DNA from: Hyphomonadaceae bacterium
GTDB taxonomy: Bacteria; Pseudomonadota; Alphaproteobacteria; Rhizobiales; Hyphomicrobiaceae
DNA length: 51,463 nucleotides
Assembly (NCBI GenBank): GCA_019747815.1
Contig: JAIEQJ010000093.1
Span: 1-51,463 of the forward strand
Reading direction: 5' to 3'
The position numbers were made by a program, and so were the translations under genes. Below, in pieces: positions 8,193 through 20,138 of this stretch. Positions within the stretch are counted from its first letter, which is position 1; each line of letters starts with the position of its first letter. The notes under the pieces were generated by a model. It worked only from the letters and a program-made list of their open reading frames with translations, was not told where the DNA came from and did no database searches.

Positions 8193-8463
8193 TGTGCGGG
8201 CTCCTCTCCCTGTCGCGTGACCTCGACACCGCACCGATGTGGTCGCACCCGAGCGCCTGTCATCGAACGGCTGAGGTCTCTGACCGCGCTCGAAACGGAG
8301 CCCGCACCCGGACCACCCGGTCCACGATAGCAAGTTCAGTCGGCGCCCTGAAAGAGAGGGAGTGCGCGCGTGCAGCAAACGGGACGTGGCGACCAGACGT
8401 TTCAAGCCCAACGACAGTTGCGCGGGTCTCCGGCACGCGCGTGCGTGGGTATCAATGCTGGCG

Positions 8464-8805
8464 TCAGGGATAACCCGCCTGCGGGCCGCGATCCTCCCGG
8501 CCGCGGCCGAACAGGCTCTTGATCAGGAGAACCAAAAGCCCGAGCACGAGGCGCATCACCAGGACGAAGCTCATCAGCAGGAGCTGGCGGTCCTCCAGCA
8601 GGAAGCGGATGATGGTCTCGGTGCGTGTGGTCCAGCCGCGCGAGGCGATCCACTCGCGCACGGCGGCTGCGCCGCGCTGGAGCTGCACGAACTCGTCGGG
8701 CAGGTAGTACCAGAAGAAGCCCATGGCGATGGCGCCGAGGATCAGGGAAAGGAGGACGTTGCCGAACGATTCCAGAAAGCGAATGGTTGCAGATTGGCTG
8801 AACAC
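8464..8805 (-). CDS. Small membrane protein of unknown function
   Basis: This 113-residue protein has two predicted membrane segments, at about residues 13-35 (LLSLILGAIAMGFFWYYL) and 73-95 (LLLMSFVLVMRLVLGLLVLL). Between them lies a soluble amphipathic stretch rich in Arg, Glu and Trp, and the C-terminal tail is charged. I do not recognise the family. It is a single gene, not in an obvious operon. Confidence 0.6.
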   Translation of the reverse strand: MFSQSATIRFLESFGNVLLSLILGAIAMGFFWYYLPDEFVQLQRGAAAVREWIASRGWTTRTETIIRFLLEDRQLLLMSFVLVMRLVLGLLVLLIKSLFGRGREDRGPQAGYP

Positions 8806-8966
8806 GGCAATCTCCTCGCAATGCAGTGCGCCTCATTCTGTCGCAGGGCAGCCTAGCATCTGGCATGCGCCTTCCCAACCGCCGCGCTGCCGGCCTTTTA
8901 TGCGGTGCGCACGGCGGGCGCCCGACTATAGTGGCGGCGCACCGAGGCTCGGGAGACTGAACGACC

Positions 8967-9887
8967 ATGGCGAAGCTGCGCGAGATTGCGACCGGGCTGC
9001 GTTTTCCGGAAGGGCCGGTCGCGCTGGCGGATGGCTCCGTCCTGGTCGTGGAGATCGAGGCGGCGCGGCTCACGCGCATCGGCGCAGACGGCAGCAAGAC
9101 CACGGTCGCGCAGCACACCGGCGGCCCCAACGGCGCGGCGCTCGGGCCGGACGGCAAGGTCTACGTCTGCAACAACGGCGGCTTCACCTGGCATGAGCTG
9201 CCGAACGTGGGGCTGATACCCACGGGGCAGGCGAAGGACTATGCCGGCGGACGCATCGAGCGCGTGGACCCGGCGACGGGCGAGATCGAGACGCTCTATA
9301 CCGAATGCGACGGCTATCCGCTCAAGGGGCCGAACGACATCGTGTTCGACGCCCATGGCGGCTTCTATTTCACCGATCTGGGCAAGAGCCGTCCGCGCGA
9401 GATCGACCGCGGGGCGGTGTACTACGCCAAGGCCGACGGCAGCAGCATCAAGCCGATCGCCTTTCCGTCCATTACGCCCAACGGCTGCGGCCTGTCGTCC
9501 GACGGCAGGACGCTCTACTTTGCCGAGACGGAGTCGGCGCGCCTGTGGGCCATGGACATTCTCGAGCCCGGTGTGGTGAAGCGCGAGGGCTGGCCGTCGG
9601 TCAACGGTGCGCGCTTCCTGGGCGCGCCCGGCGGCTACCAGCGCTTCGACAGCCTCGCCGTGGACGGCGCCGGCCGCATCTGCGTGGCGACACTCATCAA
9701 CGGCGGCATCACCGTGTTCAACCCCGACGGCCAAATCGTGCGGCACGTGCCCATGCCCGACCCCATGACCACCAACATCTGCTTCGGCGGGCCGGATCTT
9801 AAGACAGCCTATGTCACGCTGTCGGGAAGCGGCAGGCTGGTGGCGTTCGAGTGGGACCGGCCGGGCCTGCGGCTGAACTACCAATAG
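8967..9887 (+). CDS. SMP-30/gluconolactonase/LRE-family beta-propeller protein
   Basis: This 306-residue protein has the six-bladed propeller features of the SMP-30/LRE family. The N-terminus has GLRFPEGPVAL, the middle has GPNDIVFDAHGGFYFTD, and the third metal-site region is ITPNGCGLSSDGRTLYFAET. These positions match the Glu, Asn and Asp ligands of the divalent metal. Family members hydrolyse sugar lactones or related esters. There is no signal peptide, so it is probably cytosolic. GGGAG precedes the ATG. The next gene starts 7 nt downstream on the same strand, so the two are probably co-transcribed, although no functional link is evident. Confidence 0.88.
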   Translation: MAKLREIATGLRFPEGPVALADGSVLVVEIEAARLTRIGADGSKTTVAQHTGGPNGAALGPDGKVYVCNNGGFTWHELPNVGLIPTGQAKDYAGGRIERVDPATGEIETLYTECDGYPLKGPNDIVFDAHGGFYFTDLGKSRPREIDRGAVYYAKADGSSIKPIAFPSITPNGCGLSSDGRTLYFAETESARLWAMDILEPGVVKREGWPSVNGARFLGAPGGYQRFDSLAVDGAGRICVATLINGGITVFNPDGQIVRHVPMPDPMTTNICFGGPDLKTAYVTLSGSGRLVAFEWDRPGLRLNYQ

Positions 9888-9894
9888 CTCCGGC

Positions 9895-11133
9895 ATGGCC
9901 ATGTCGAGGCACATAGCTGTCGTCGGCGGCGGTCCTGCCGGACTGATGGCGGCGGAGGTTGCCGCCCGGGGCGGGCTGTCCGTCACCGTCTACGAGCGCA
10001 TGCCGACGGTTGGCCGCAAGTTTCTGCTGGCAGGCCGCGGCGGGCTCAATGTTACGCACAGCGAGGAGCTTGCAAGCTTCCTCAAGCGCTATGGCGCGGC
10101 CGAGCCGCATCTGCGCGCCGCCATCGACGCCTTTCCGCCGCGAACTCTGCGCGCGTGGTGCGAGGAGCTGGGCCAGGCAACGTTCGTGGGATCGAGCGGG
10201 CGGGTGTTTCCCAAGGCGATGAAGGCCTCGCCGCTGCTGCGCACCTGGCTGCGCCGCCTCGATGCCGCCGGCGTCGTCTTCAAGCTGCGTCACCGCTGGA
10301 CGGGCTGGGACGCTGCGGGCCGCCTGCTCTTTGCTGCGCCCGATGGCCCGCAAGCCGTCAGCGCCGATGCGACCGTGATGGCGCTGGGCGGAGCGAGCTG
10401 GCCGCAGCTTGGCTCCGACGGCGCGTGGGTGGACGCGGTGGGCGCTGCAGGCATCGGCATCGCGCCGCTGCGGCCTGCCAACTGCGGCGTCCTGGTGGGA
10501 TGGTCGGATATGTTTCGCACGCGCTTTGCCGGTCAGCCGTTGAAGCGGATCGCTCTGGCCTTCGACGGCCACCGGGCGCGGGGGGAAGCCGTTATCACCT
10601 CGGCAGGATTGGAAGGCGGCGCGGTGTACGCGCTGTCCCAGCCCCTGCGCGAGGCCATCGCCGCGCACGGCGAGGCTGTCCTCAAGTGCGATTTGCGGCC
10701 CGATGTCGAGCGGTCGGAGCTGGAAAAGCGCCTTGCCGCACCGCGCGCCAAGCAGTCGCTGTCGACGTTTCTGCGCAAGGCGGCGGGCCTGTCTCCGGCG
10801 GCCATCGGTCTCTTGCAGGAGGGCGCCGCGTCGTCCGCGCAGCGCCTCTCGGCCATGGCGCCGGGCGCCATGGCCGCGCTCATCAAAGCTCAGCCGGTGC
10901 GTCTGACCGGGGTGGCGTCGATCGCGCGAGCCATCTCCACGGCGGGCGGCGTCGCCTTCGACGGGATTGACCCGACCTTCATGCTGCGCCGCCGCCCGGG
11001 CGTCTTCGTCGCCGGCGAGATGCTGGACTGGGAGGCGCCGACCGGCGGCTATCTGCTGCAGGCCTGTTTTGCCACCGGCGCGGCAGCGGGCCGCGGCGCG
11101 CTGCAATGGCTCGCTCGCAGGCAGGCGGGCTGA
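9895..11133 (+). CDS. NAD(P)/FAD-dependent oxidoreductase (HI0933/TIGR03862-like flavoprotein)
   Basis: This 412-residue flavoprotein begins with a Rossmann dinucleotide-binding motif (AVVGGGPAGLMAAEVAA, residues about 7-23). GRKFLLAGRGGLNVTHSE follows, a signature of the HI0933-like family. Near the C-terminus is GVFVAGEMLDWEAPTGGYLLQACFATG, the second FAD contact. The length is normal for the subfamily. ATG codons at 9895 and 9901 are both possible starts. Related proteins are described as flavoproteins of uncertain or reductase function. It follows the SMP-30 gene with a 7-nt gap. Confidence 0.88.
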   Translation: MAMSRHIAVVGGGPAGLMAAEVAARGGLSVTVYERMPTVGRKFLLAGRGGLNVTHSEELASFLKRYGAAEPHLRAAIDAFPPRTLRAWCEELGQATFVGSSGRVFPKAMKASPLLRTWLRRLDAAGVVFKLRHRWTGWDAAGRLLFAAPDGPQAVSADATVMALGGASWPQLGSDGAWVDAVGAAGIGIAPLRPANCGVLVGWSDMFRTRFAGQPLKRIALAFDGHRARGEAVITSAGLEGGAVYALSQPLREAIAAHGEAVLKCDLRPDVERSELEKRLAAPRAKQSLSTFLRKAAGLSPAAIGLLQEGAASSAQRLSAMAPGAMAALIKAQPVRLTGVASIARAISTAGGVAFDGIDPTFMLRRRPGVFVAGEMLDWEAPTGGYLLQACFATGAAAGRGALQWLARRQAG

Positions 11134-11330
11134 CGCGGCCTGCGCCGGTGTGCTGTGGCAATCGTGGATGCATCGCCGTGAGCCGATCGCGAGGACGGAT
11201 CGCTGCGGCCGGCAGAGCCCAGAGGATGCGCCTTGGCATTGAGATGGGCGATCCGTTCGCACCACCATCCCGTTGCAGTATGGCGGCGCCCGCTCTACCT
11301 TGCCGTGAGCTGACCGTCGGATGGCGATCG

Positions 11331-11961
11331 ATGGCGCGCTTCACACTTTGCGGTAGCCCGCATTCTCTGCCGACCTACAAGGTTGCGCTGATGCTTCGCT
11401 TGTCGGGCGCGCCCTTTTCCTTTCGGTACGTGAGCTTCCAAAGGGGCATGCACAAAACGCTGGAGTTTCTGGCCCTTTCTCGCTGGGGTCAGGTTCCGGT
11501 TCTGGTGGACAACGGACGGGTCCATCTGCAATCAGGGGCGATCGTCGAGCACCTGTCTGAGACGCTTGGCCGTTTCCAGGGGCCCGATAGGGCGACGCGG
11601 CAATCAGTCCGCGAATGGTTGTACTGGGATGTCGATGCCCTCTTCCCGCCGGTCTTCGGCTGCTATGCCGTGCAGCTCGCCGATGGCCATCGAGCCTGTG
11701 ATCGCCGCCGACCATCGGCGACGGACAGAGGTGGCGCTGGCGACACTGAACACCCACCTCGCCGGACGGGTGTATCTGTGTGCCGGCGAACCGACGATCG
11801 CCGATCTTTTTTGCTACGGCGATGTCGCCTTTGCGGAGGTCTGCTTGTTCGAGCTGAACCGCTGGACGAATGTGGCTGATTGGCAGCGCAGAGTGCGGTC
11901 CCTGCCAGGCTTCAAGGGGCCGTTTGAATTGTTGGCAATGGAGGACGCTGACTTGCCCTAA
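11331..11961 (+). pseudogene. Glutathione S-transferase, frameshifted
   Basis: The frame starting at 11331 encodes a thioredoxin-fold GST N-domain (FTLCGSPHSLPTYKVALMLR, then GQVPVLVDNGRVHLQSGAIVEHL). It loses similarity after about residue 118. The adjacent +1 frame resumes a helical GST C-domain (AGRVYLCAGEPTIADLFCYG to the stop at 11961). The switch lies around 11675-11690, where skipping one base joins the halves into a protein of about 208 residues, the usual GST length. It is either a recent pseudogene or a sequencing error. No alternative single frame covers the gene. Confidence 0.8.
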
Positions 11962-12000
11962 CGGGGTTTGGTCCGGCGCGCCATGAGCCCCCGTCCGGGC

Positions 12001-13815
12001 TCAGCCCCGCACGATCTCCTCGCGCAGGAGCTCAAGCTCCAGCCACCGGTCCTCGGCCGCGGCGAGCTGTGAGTGGGCGCTCGCGAGCGCCTGCGTGGTT
12101 TCGGCGAACGCCTTGGGATCGCGCGCATAGAAAGCCGGATCGCCGAGCGTCTGTTGCAGGGTGGCGATGCGCCTCTGCAGGGCCTCGATCTCCTTGGGCA
12201 GCGTTTGCAGCGCATGCTTCTCGTTGAAGCTGAGCTTGCGCTTTGACGGCGGCGGGGAGGCCGGGGCGTCGGCAGGCTTGGTGGAGGTGGCGGCCTTGAC
12301 TCGCTGCAGCTTCCGGCCATTGAGGTCCGCGCCGCGCTGGGCGAGCATGTCGGTGTAGCCGCCGGCATACTCGGTCCAGCGGCCGTCGCCCTCGGGCGCG
12401 AGCACCAGGTTGACGGCGCGATCCAGGAAGTCGCGGTCGTGGCTGATCAGGATGACGGTGCCGGCATAGGTGGCGAGCATTTCCTCCAGCACGTCCAGCA
12501 TCTCCAGATCGAGGTCGTTGGTGGGTTCGTCCAGCACCAGCAGGTTGGAGGGCTTGGCCAGCGCGCGCGCCAGCATCAGGCGGCCGCGCTCGCCGCCGGA
12601 CAGCGCCTTCAGCGCCGTGCGCGCCTGCTGCGGGGAGAACAGGAAATCCTGCATGTAGCCGACGACATGCTTGGTCTGCCCGCCGACCGTCACGGTGTTG
12701 CCGCGGCCGCCGGTCAGGGCCTCGCTGAGCGTCCAATCGGGATCGAGGCTTTCCCGGCCCTGATCGAGAGTGGCCATGGCCAGATTGACGCCGAGCCGCA
12801 CCGTGCCGCTGTCGGGCGCGAGCGTGCCGGTCAGCAGGTTGACCAGCGTGGTCTTGCCGCTGCCGTTGGGGCCGATGATGCCGATGCGGTCGCCGCGCAT
12901 GATGCGCACCGACAGGTCCTTGACGATGGCGCGCTCGCCGAAGGTTTTGCCGAGGCCCTTGGCTTCGACGACGAGGGCGCCGGACGCTTCGGCCTCCGTG
13001 GCGACGATCTCGGCCTTGCCGGCGGCCCGGCGATGGTTGCGCCGCGCCTGCCGCAGCGCCTGCAGCTCTGCCACGCGCCGCACGTTGCGCTTGCGCCGCG
13101 CCGTCACGCCATAGCGCATCCAGTGCTCTTCGCGCGCGATCCTGCGATCGAGCTTGTGCTGGGCGGTCTCCTCCTCTTCCAGTTTCTGGTCGCGCCAGGC
13201 CTCGAAGCGTCCGAAGCCCAGGTCGACACGGCTGGTCCTCCCGCGGTCGAGCCAGATGGTGGTGCGCGAGAGGGTCTCCAGGAAGCGGCGATCGTGGGAG
13301 ATCAGCACCAGTGCGGCCCGCTGCTGGGCAAGGCGCGCCTCCAGCCATTCGATGGCGGGAAGGTCGAGATGGTTGGTGGGCTCGTCCAGCAGCAGAATGT
13401 CGGGATTGGGCGCCAGCACATGCGCCAGCGCCGCGCGGCGTGCTTCGCCGCCCGAGAGCTGGCCGGTGTCCTCGTTGCCGGTGAGGCCCAGTTGCTCGAG
13501 CAGGTAGCGGGCCTGATGCGGATCATCGGTTGGGCCAAGTCCGCTTTCGACGTAGGCGAGTGTGGTGGCAAAGGAAGAGAGGTCGGGCTCCTGCGGCAGG
13601 TAGCGGACGGCGGCACCTGGCTGCACGAAGCGCTCGCCGCGGTCAGCCTCGACCAGGCCGGCAGCGATCTTGAGCAGCGTCGACTTGCCCGAGCCGTTGC
13701 GGCCCACCAGGCACACCCGTTCGCCCGCTGAAACGGAGAGCTCCACGCCCTCCAGCAGCGGCGTGCCGCCAAAGGTGAGCGCGATGTCGGTGAGCTGGAT
13801 GAGCGGAGGGGGCAT
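12001..13815 (-). CDS. ABC-F family ATPase (Uup-like)
   Basis: This soluble protein of about 604 residues has two ATP-binding cassettes and no membrane segments. Cassette 1 has GRNGSGKST, LSGGEARRAAL and LLLDEPTNHLD. Cassette 2 has GPNGSGKTT, LSGGERGRLML and LVLDEPTNDLD. Between them is the charged Arg-rich linker typical of ABC-F factors. The C-terminal 90 residues (after a Pro/Lys spacer) form a predicted coiled coil, as in Uup. ABC-F proteins act on ribosomes or, for Uup, also in DNA-structure maintenance. The start is ATG at 13815; a TTG codon lies immediately before it. Confidence 0.92.
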   Translation of the reverse strand: MPPPLIQLTDIALTFGGTPLLEGVELSVSAGERVCLVGRNGSGKSTLLKIAAGLVEADRGERFVQPGAAVRYLPQEPDLSSFATTLAYVESGLGPTDDPHQARYLLEQLGLTGNEDTGQLSGGEARRAALAHVLAPNPDILLLDEPTNHLDLPAIEWLEARLAQQRAALVLISHDRRFLETLSRTTIWLDRGRTSRVDLGFGRFEAWRDQKLEEEETAQHKLDRRIAREEHWMRYGVTARRKRNVRRVAELQALRQARRNHRRAAGKAEIVATEAEASGALVVEAKGLGKTFGERAIVKDLSVRIMRGDRIGIIGPNGSGKTTLVNLLTGTLAPDSGTVRLGVNLAMATLDQGRESLDPDWTLSEALTGGRGNTVTVGGQTKHVVGYMQDFLFSPQQARTALKALSGGERGRLMLARALAKPSNLLVLDEPTNDLDLEMLDVLEEMLATYAGTVILISHDRDFLDRAVNLVLAPEGDGRWTEYAGGYTDMLAQRGADLNGRKLQRVKAATSTKPADAPASPPPSKRKLSFNEKHALQTLPKEIEALQRRIATLQQTLGDPAFYARDPKAFAETTQALASAHSQLAAAEDRWLELELLREEIVRG

Positions 13816-13833
13816 CAAGACGGCAAACGCCGG

Positions 13834-14433
13834 TCATCCTTTGGCAAAGGGATCGAGCGGCGTGAATTTATAGAGATCGCCCAGGCGGCCGATGGTGCCG
13901 AGGTCCGGGCAGGTGATGGCCGCCTCCGGCTTCACCAGATGCCGCCGGCGCCAGGCGCCCCCGGCTTGGCGATCGTGCTGGTCGGCGCCGACCCGGTCCT
14001 GGCGCACGAGCAGCACGCAGCGATTGTGAGCGTGCCCCTGGTAGTAGCCGAGCTTGGCTTCCAGCACGGCTGTCTTGTCGTTCTCCGACAGGATCTCGGC
14101 AACGAAATAGAAGCGCTGAGCGTAGATTTGCCCCATGGCAATGGCGGTATCAATTACGATCACATCGGGCTCGGGGTTGTATTTCTCGTCGCCGCTGAGA
14201 CAGACACCGACGTCGCGATCGGCCTGCCATTCCGGCTTCGCGTCCCGTAGGCGCGCGTTGAGCAGCGTCTCGAGATTGCGGCCGATCCGCTGATGCATCA
14301 GCGTCGGCGGCGGCATCATCATGGGCACACCATCGATCAGCTCCCACTTCTCCTCCTTGGGACGCTCATCCCGGAAGGCGTGGAACTGTTCCATTGTGAG
14401 CTGCGGTGTCCGCCGCAGGAAGTCGCCGGGCAT
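13834..14433 (-). CDS. Uma2-family (DUF820) predicted endonuclease
   Basis: This 199-residue protein has the Uma2 PD-(D/E)XK-like core. Its N-terminus reads WELIDGVPMMMPPPTLMHQ. The middle has NPEPDVIVID with the metal-binding Asp, and then VAEILSENDKTAVLEAKLGYY with the Glu/Lys pair. The C-terminal third is less conserved but in frame. Uma2 proteins are abundant in cyanobacteria and some alphaproteobacteria, and their biological role is unclear. It lies 7 nt downstream of the DUF2442 gene on the same strand, so it is probably co-transcribed with it. Confidence 0.82.
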   Translation of the reverse strand: MPGDFLRRTPQLTMEQFHAFRDERPKEEKWELIDGVPMMMPPPTLMHQRIGRNLETLLNARLRDAKPEWQADRDVGVCLSGDEKYNPEPDVIVIDTAIAMGQIYAQRFYFVAEILSENDKTAVLEAKLGYYQGHAHNRCVLLVRQDRVGADQHDRQAGGAWRRRHLVKPEAAITCPDLGTIGRLGDLYKFTPLDPFAKG

Positions 14434-14440
14434 GCGAACG

Positions 14441-14701
14441 TTACTTTGCTTTGGCGGTCAGGGGATATGCCGCCGGATTGCGGATGATCTTCAAGCTCAG
14501 GTCGACATCGAGATCGGGCCAATGATAGTGGCCCGGGGAGGGTTCCTCGACATTCAGGATGTGGCCCACGGGTGCATCGCGGAACCAAGGGAAGTCGACA
14601 ATGGGCAAGATGTGCTCACCGTCTGCCGTGAGTAGCCACAAGCCGTGCTTGGAAATGTTGGTAACTTCAATTGCCGAAGTGGTCGCGCCAGGCATCGACA
14701 A
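14441..14701 (-). CDS. DUF2442 protein, probable antitoxin-like partner
   Basis: This 86-residue protein has the DUF2442 pattern: an N-terminal strand with SKHGLWLLTADGEHILP, then FPWFRDAPVGHILNVEEP and a C-terminal DVDLSLKIIRNPAAYPL. DUF2442 genes commonly sit next to DUF4160 genes, and the pair is often proposed to be a toxin-antitoxin-like unit. Here the gene overlaps the end of a DUF4160 gene on the same strand by about 35 nt. A second ATG at 14695 is an alternative start. Confidence 0.8.
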   Translation of the reverse strand: MSMPGATTSAIEVTNISKHGLWLLTADGEHILPIVDFPWFRDAPVGHILNVEEPSPGHYHWPDLDVDLSLKIIRNPAAYPLTAKAK

Positions 14702-14907
14702 TCTCCTGATAGTGCTCTTCGATAATCGCCTTGATTTCGCGAAGCTGTTTCCGGCTCAAGCTATGATTGTAGGCAAGTTCGACTTTGGGCTCCAAGCAAA
14801 ACTTGGCTTCGCCGTCGCCGCAGTAGACGTGGATATGGGCCCGCGGCTCCTCGCGCGAGAAGAAGTAGAAGCGATAACCATCCTTTCCGAATCACGGTAG
14901 GGGTCAG
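14667..14907 (-). pseudogene. DUF4160 protein, frameshifted near its start
   Basis: The minus strand encodes a clear DUF4160 product, reading DGYRFYFFSREEPRAHIHVY and ending IVDAWRDHFGN at the stop at 14667. The family's usual N-terminus PTVIRK is present just upstream but in another frame. The shift falls in CGGAAAGGAT, where one A is surplus. No ATG, GTG or TTG can start the longer frame ahead of the domain. The upstream piece could start only at CTG (14907), which has AGGAGG a few bases before it. It is therefore either a disabled gene or one using a rare start plus a frameshift. Its neighbour DUF2442 is intact. Confidence 0.7.
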
Positions 14908-14934
14908 GAGCGCCTCCTGAGAGAATGCTTCGAG

Positions 14935-17409
<2,475 letters not shown>

Positions 17410-17528
17410 TTAGCTCCAAACCATAGCGCAAAGCGGGCGCGAAGGCACGCGAAAAGAGGTGCAGTCCCCGCGTAAAAAGGAGATTGTTTTCAATCTCTTA
17501 AATCAGAAGACCCGAGGTCGCAGGCGGG

Positions 17529-18770
17529 TCAGCCGACGATGGTGACGCGGCCGTCTTCGACGTGATGGAATCTGGCCCTGTTCTCCAGTGCCGAGAAGGC
17601 TTCAGGATCAGTGCCGGTGAGCCAGGCTTGGCTGCCGAGCGCCACGATGTCCTCAAACAGGGCCGCGCGTCTCACGGGGTCCAGGTGGGCGGCAATCTCG
17701 TCGAGCAGCAGGATCGGTGCGGCCCCGTCGCGGCGCTGGCGCACGAGGTCGGCGTGGGCCAGCACGAGGCCGATCAGCAGCGCCTTCTGCTCGCCGGTGG
17801 AGCAGACGCTGGCGGGCATCTGCTTGGGGCCGTGGCCGACGATCAGGTCGGAGCGATGTGGCCCTTCAAGGGTGCGCCCGGCGGCGCGGTCTCGGTCGCG
17901 CGTCATCTGCAGCGATGCCAGATAGGCATCTTCCACGTCGACGGCCGGCTGGGTCGCAAGCGCGCGCTCAAGCGTGCCGGCGATGGCCAGCTCGGCCCAG
18001 GGGAAGGCGCTGGCCGATGCGGCATCGCGGCGGGCCCCGATGGCGGCTGCGAGCTCGGCGACGGCGGCCGCGCGCGCGGCGGCGATGGCGACGCCCGTCT
18101 CGGCCATGACATGCTCGAAGCCCGCAAAGCGCGCAGGATCGCGCACGTCCTCCGCCAGCAGGCGGTTGCGCTGCTGCATGGCGCGCTCGAATTGGCCGAG
18201 GCGGGGCCGGTAGCCCGGATCGAAGCTCGGGATCAGGCGATCGAGGAAGCGGCGGCGCTCGGAAGCGGGGCCGGTGAACAGGCCGTCCATGGCCGGGATG
18301 AGCCAGAAAATGCTGGCGTGGCTCGCCAGCACGCCCGATCCCGACTGGTCCTCGCCGTCGATGCGGACGATGCGTCCCGTACGTGCCCCGCTGCCTTCGC
18401 TCTTGAGGCCGGTGCCGATGTCCACCGGACCGAGCGGCGTTTGCAGGGTGGCGGCCACCGCCCAGGCGGTCGAGCCCACGTGCGCCAGCTCGGGGAACGG
18501 CGAGCGGCGCAGGCCCTGTCCCGCGGTGAGCAGCGAGACGGCTTCGAGCAGATTGGTCTTGCCCGCGCCATTGGGCCCCGTGAGCACCATGGGCTCGGGG
18601 CCGGCTGCAAGGGCGAGATGGGTGTAGTTGCGGAAATTCGTCAGGCGCAGCCGCGCCACCCACGCGCGCAGCTCCACCCGCTCAGCCGACGACGAAACGG
18701 TCCCGTCGGCGCGCGAGACGGCGTTGAGCGGCATGGACGGCTCGCGATCGTGTTGGCCCGCGTCAGACAC
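17529..18770 (-). CDS. recF: DNA replication and repair protein RecF
   Basis: RecF is an SMC-like ATPase that loads RecA at gaps with RecOR. This 413-residue protein has Walker A (GPNGAGKTN), the ABC signature region near CSTGEQKALLIGL, and Walker B (ILLLDEIAAHLDP). The start is a GTG at 18770 that overlaps the dnaN stop by 8 nt. An ATG at 18734 is an alternative, and the N-terminal 30 residues before LRLTNFRNY are weakly conserved. The overlap suggests translational coupling with dnaN. Confidence 0.95.
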   Translation of the reverse strand: MSDAGQHDREPSMPLNAVSRADGTVSSSAERVELRAWVARLRLTNFRNYTHLALAAGPEPMVLTGPNGAGKTNLLEAVSLLTAGQGLRRSPFPELAHVGSTAWAVAATLQTPLGPVDIGTGLKSEGSGARTGRIVRIDGEDQSGSGVLASHASIFWLIPAMDGLFTGPASERRRFLDRLIPSFDPGYRPRLGQFERAMQQRNRLLAEDVRDPARFAGFEHVMAETGVAIAAARAAAVAELAAAIGARRDAASASAFPWAELAIAGTLERALATQPAVDVEDAYLASLQMTRDRDRAAGRTLEGPHRSDLIVGHGPKQMPASVCSTGEQKALLIGLVLAHADLVRQRRDGAAPILLLDEIAAHLDPVRRAALFEDIVALGSQAWLTGTDPEAFSALENRARFHHVEDGRVTIVG

Positions 18771-19881
18771 GCATCGGCATCAGCACGTAGAGCGCGCCCT
18801 CGTCGCTGCCGTCCTTGACCATGGTCGGGGAGCCCGGATCGGCGAGCTGGAAGTGGGCGGTGTCGCTTTCGAGCTGGCCGGCGATATCCAGCAGATAGCG
18901 GGCGTTGAAGCCGATTTCCAGCGGCGTGGCGTCGTAGTCGACGCCCAGCTCCTCCGTGGCGCTGCCGCCTTCCGGATTGTTGACGGAGAGAATGAGCTTG
19001 TCACTGCTGATATTGAGCTTCACCGCGCGGCCGCGCTCGCTGGCAATGGTCGACACCCGGTCCACGGCGCTCTTGAACTCCGCGTTGTCAACCTTGAGCG
19101 CCTTGTCGTTGCTCTTGGGGATGACGCGCGCATAGTCGGGGAACGTGCCGTCGATCAGCTTGGTGGTGAGGGTGACGGTGCCGATCTCGAAGCGCGCCTT
19201 GGAGGGTGAGACGCCGACCTTGACCATGGCCTCGCTGCCTTCGATCAGGCGATGCAGCTCATGCACGGTCTTGCGCGGCAGGATGACGCCGGGCATGCCG
19301 GTGGCGCCCTTGGGCAGCGGCAGCTCGGCCTGGGCCAGGCGGTGACCATCGGTCGCCACCGCGCGCAACGTGGCCTGTTTGCCCTGCGCGGCGGTGTGCA
19401 GATAGATGCCGTTGAGATAGTAGCGCGTCTCCTCGGTGGAGATGGCAAAGCGCGTCTTGTCGATCAGGCGCTTGAGCTCGTGCGCGCCGATCTCGAACTT
19501 GTGGCTGAGCTCCCCCGGCGCGAGGTCGGGAAAGTCCTCGGGCGGCAGGGTCTGCAGGGCAAAGCGGGATTGGCCCGAGGCCAACGTCAACCGGTCCTTC
19601 TCGGCGTCGCGCCTGATCTCCACCTCGGCACCGTCGGGCAGCTTGCGCACGATGTCGTGCAGGACATGCGCCGGCACCGTGACAGCGCCCGGCTGGGAAA
19701 CATCGGCCGGAGCCTGCTCCAGCACCTCGCGCTCTAGATCGGTCGCCTTGAACTGCAGGCCCTGGTTGGAGGCTTGCAGCAGGACGTTGGACAGGATCGG
19801 GATGGTCGTGCGCCGCTCCACCACGCTCGTGACGTGGCCAAGGGCTCTCAGCAACTCACCGCGTTCGATCACCAGCTTCAT
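18763..19881 (-). CDS. dnaN: DNA polymerase III sliding clamp (beta subunit)
   Basis: This 372-residue protein is the beta sliding clamp. It starts MKLVIERGELLRALGHV and ends with the clamp-typical YVLMPMRV. The three repeated domains are of normal length. It lies 257 nt downstream of dnaA, a gap in which I see no gene, and overlaps recF. The conserved dnaA-dnaN-recF-gyrB order supports the call. Confidence 0.97.
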   Translation of the reverse strand: MKLVIERGELLRALGHVTSVVERRTTIPILSNVLLQASNQGLQFKATDLEREVLEQAPADVSQPGAVTVPAHVLHDIVRKLPDGAEVEIRRDAEKDRLTLASGQSRFALQTLPPEDFPDLAPGELSHKFEIGAHELKRLIDKTRFAISTEETRYYLNGIYLHTAAQGKQATLRAVATDGHRLAQAELPLPKGATGMPGVILPRKTVHELHRLIEGSEAMVKVGVSPSKARFEIGTVTLTTKLIDGTFPDYARVIPKSNDKALKVDNAEFKSAVDRVSTIASERGRAVKLNISSDKLILSVNNPEGGSATEELGVDYDATPLEIGFNARYLLDIAGQLESDTAHFQLADPGSPTMVKDGSDEGALYVLMPMRV

Positions 19882-20138
19882 GACTCAGCGCTCTCAAGTG
19901 TTATTCCCCGACGGGTGCCTGCGGATCTGCACAAAGGCGAGAAAGTCCAGGAAGTGTTGAGGAGATTCGCATGCTGATACAAAGCGTGGACCGCGACGCA
20001 GCAATTTGCAAGGGCCGCCCGGTCGTAGTTTCCGGGCACTCACACAAATGGAGCAAGGAGCGGCGCCGATCGACACCGCCCCCCGCCCCGCAGCATCCGC
20101 CCCCAGACCCCTGGCGGACGGAAATTGGCCTTTGCCCG

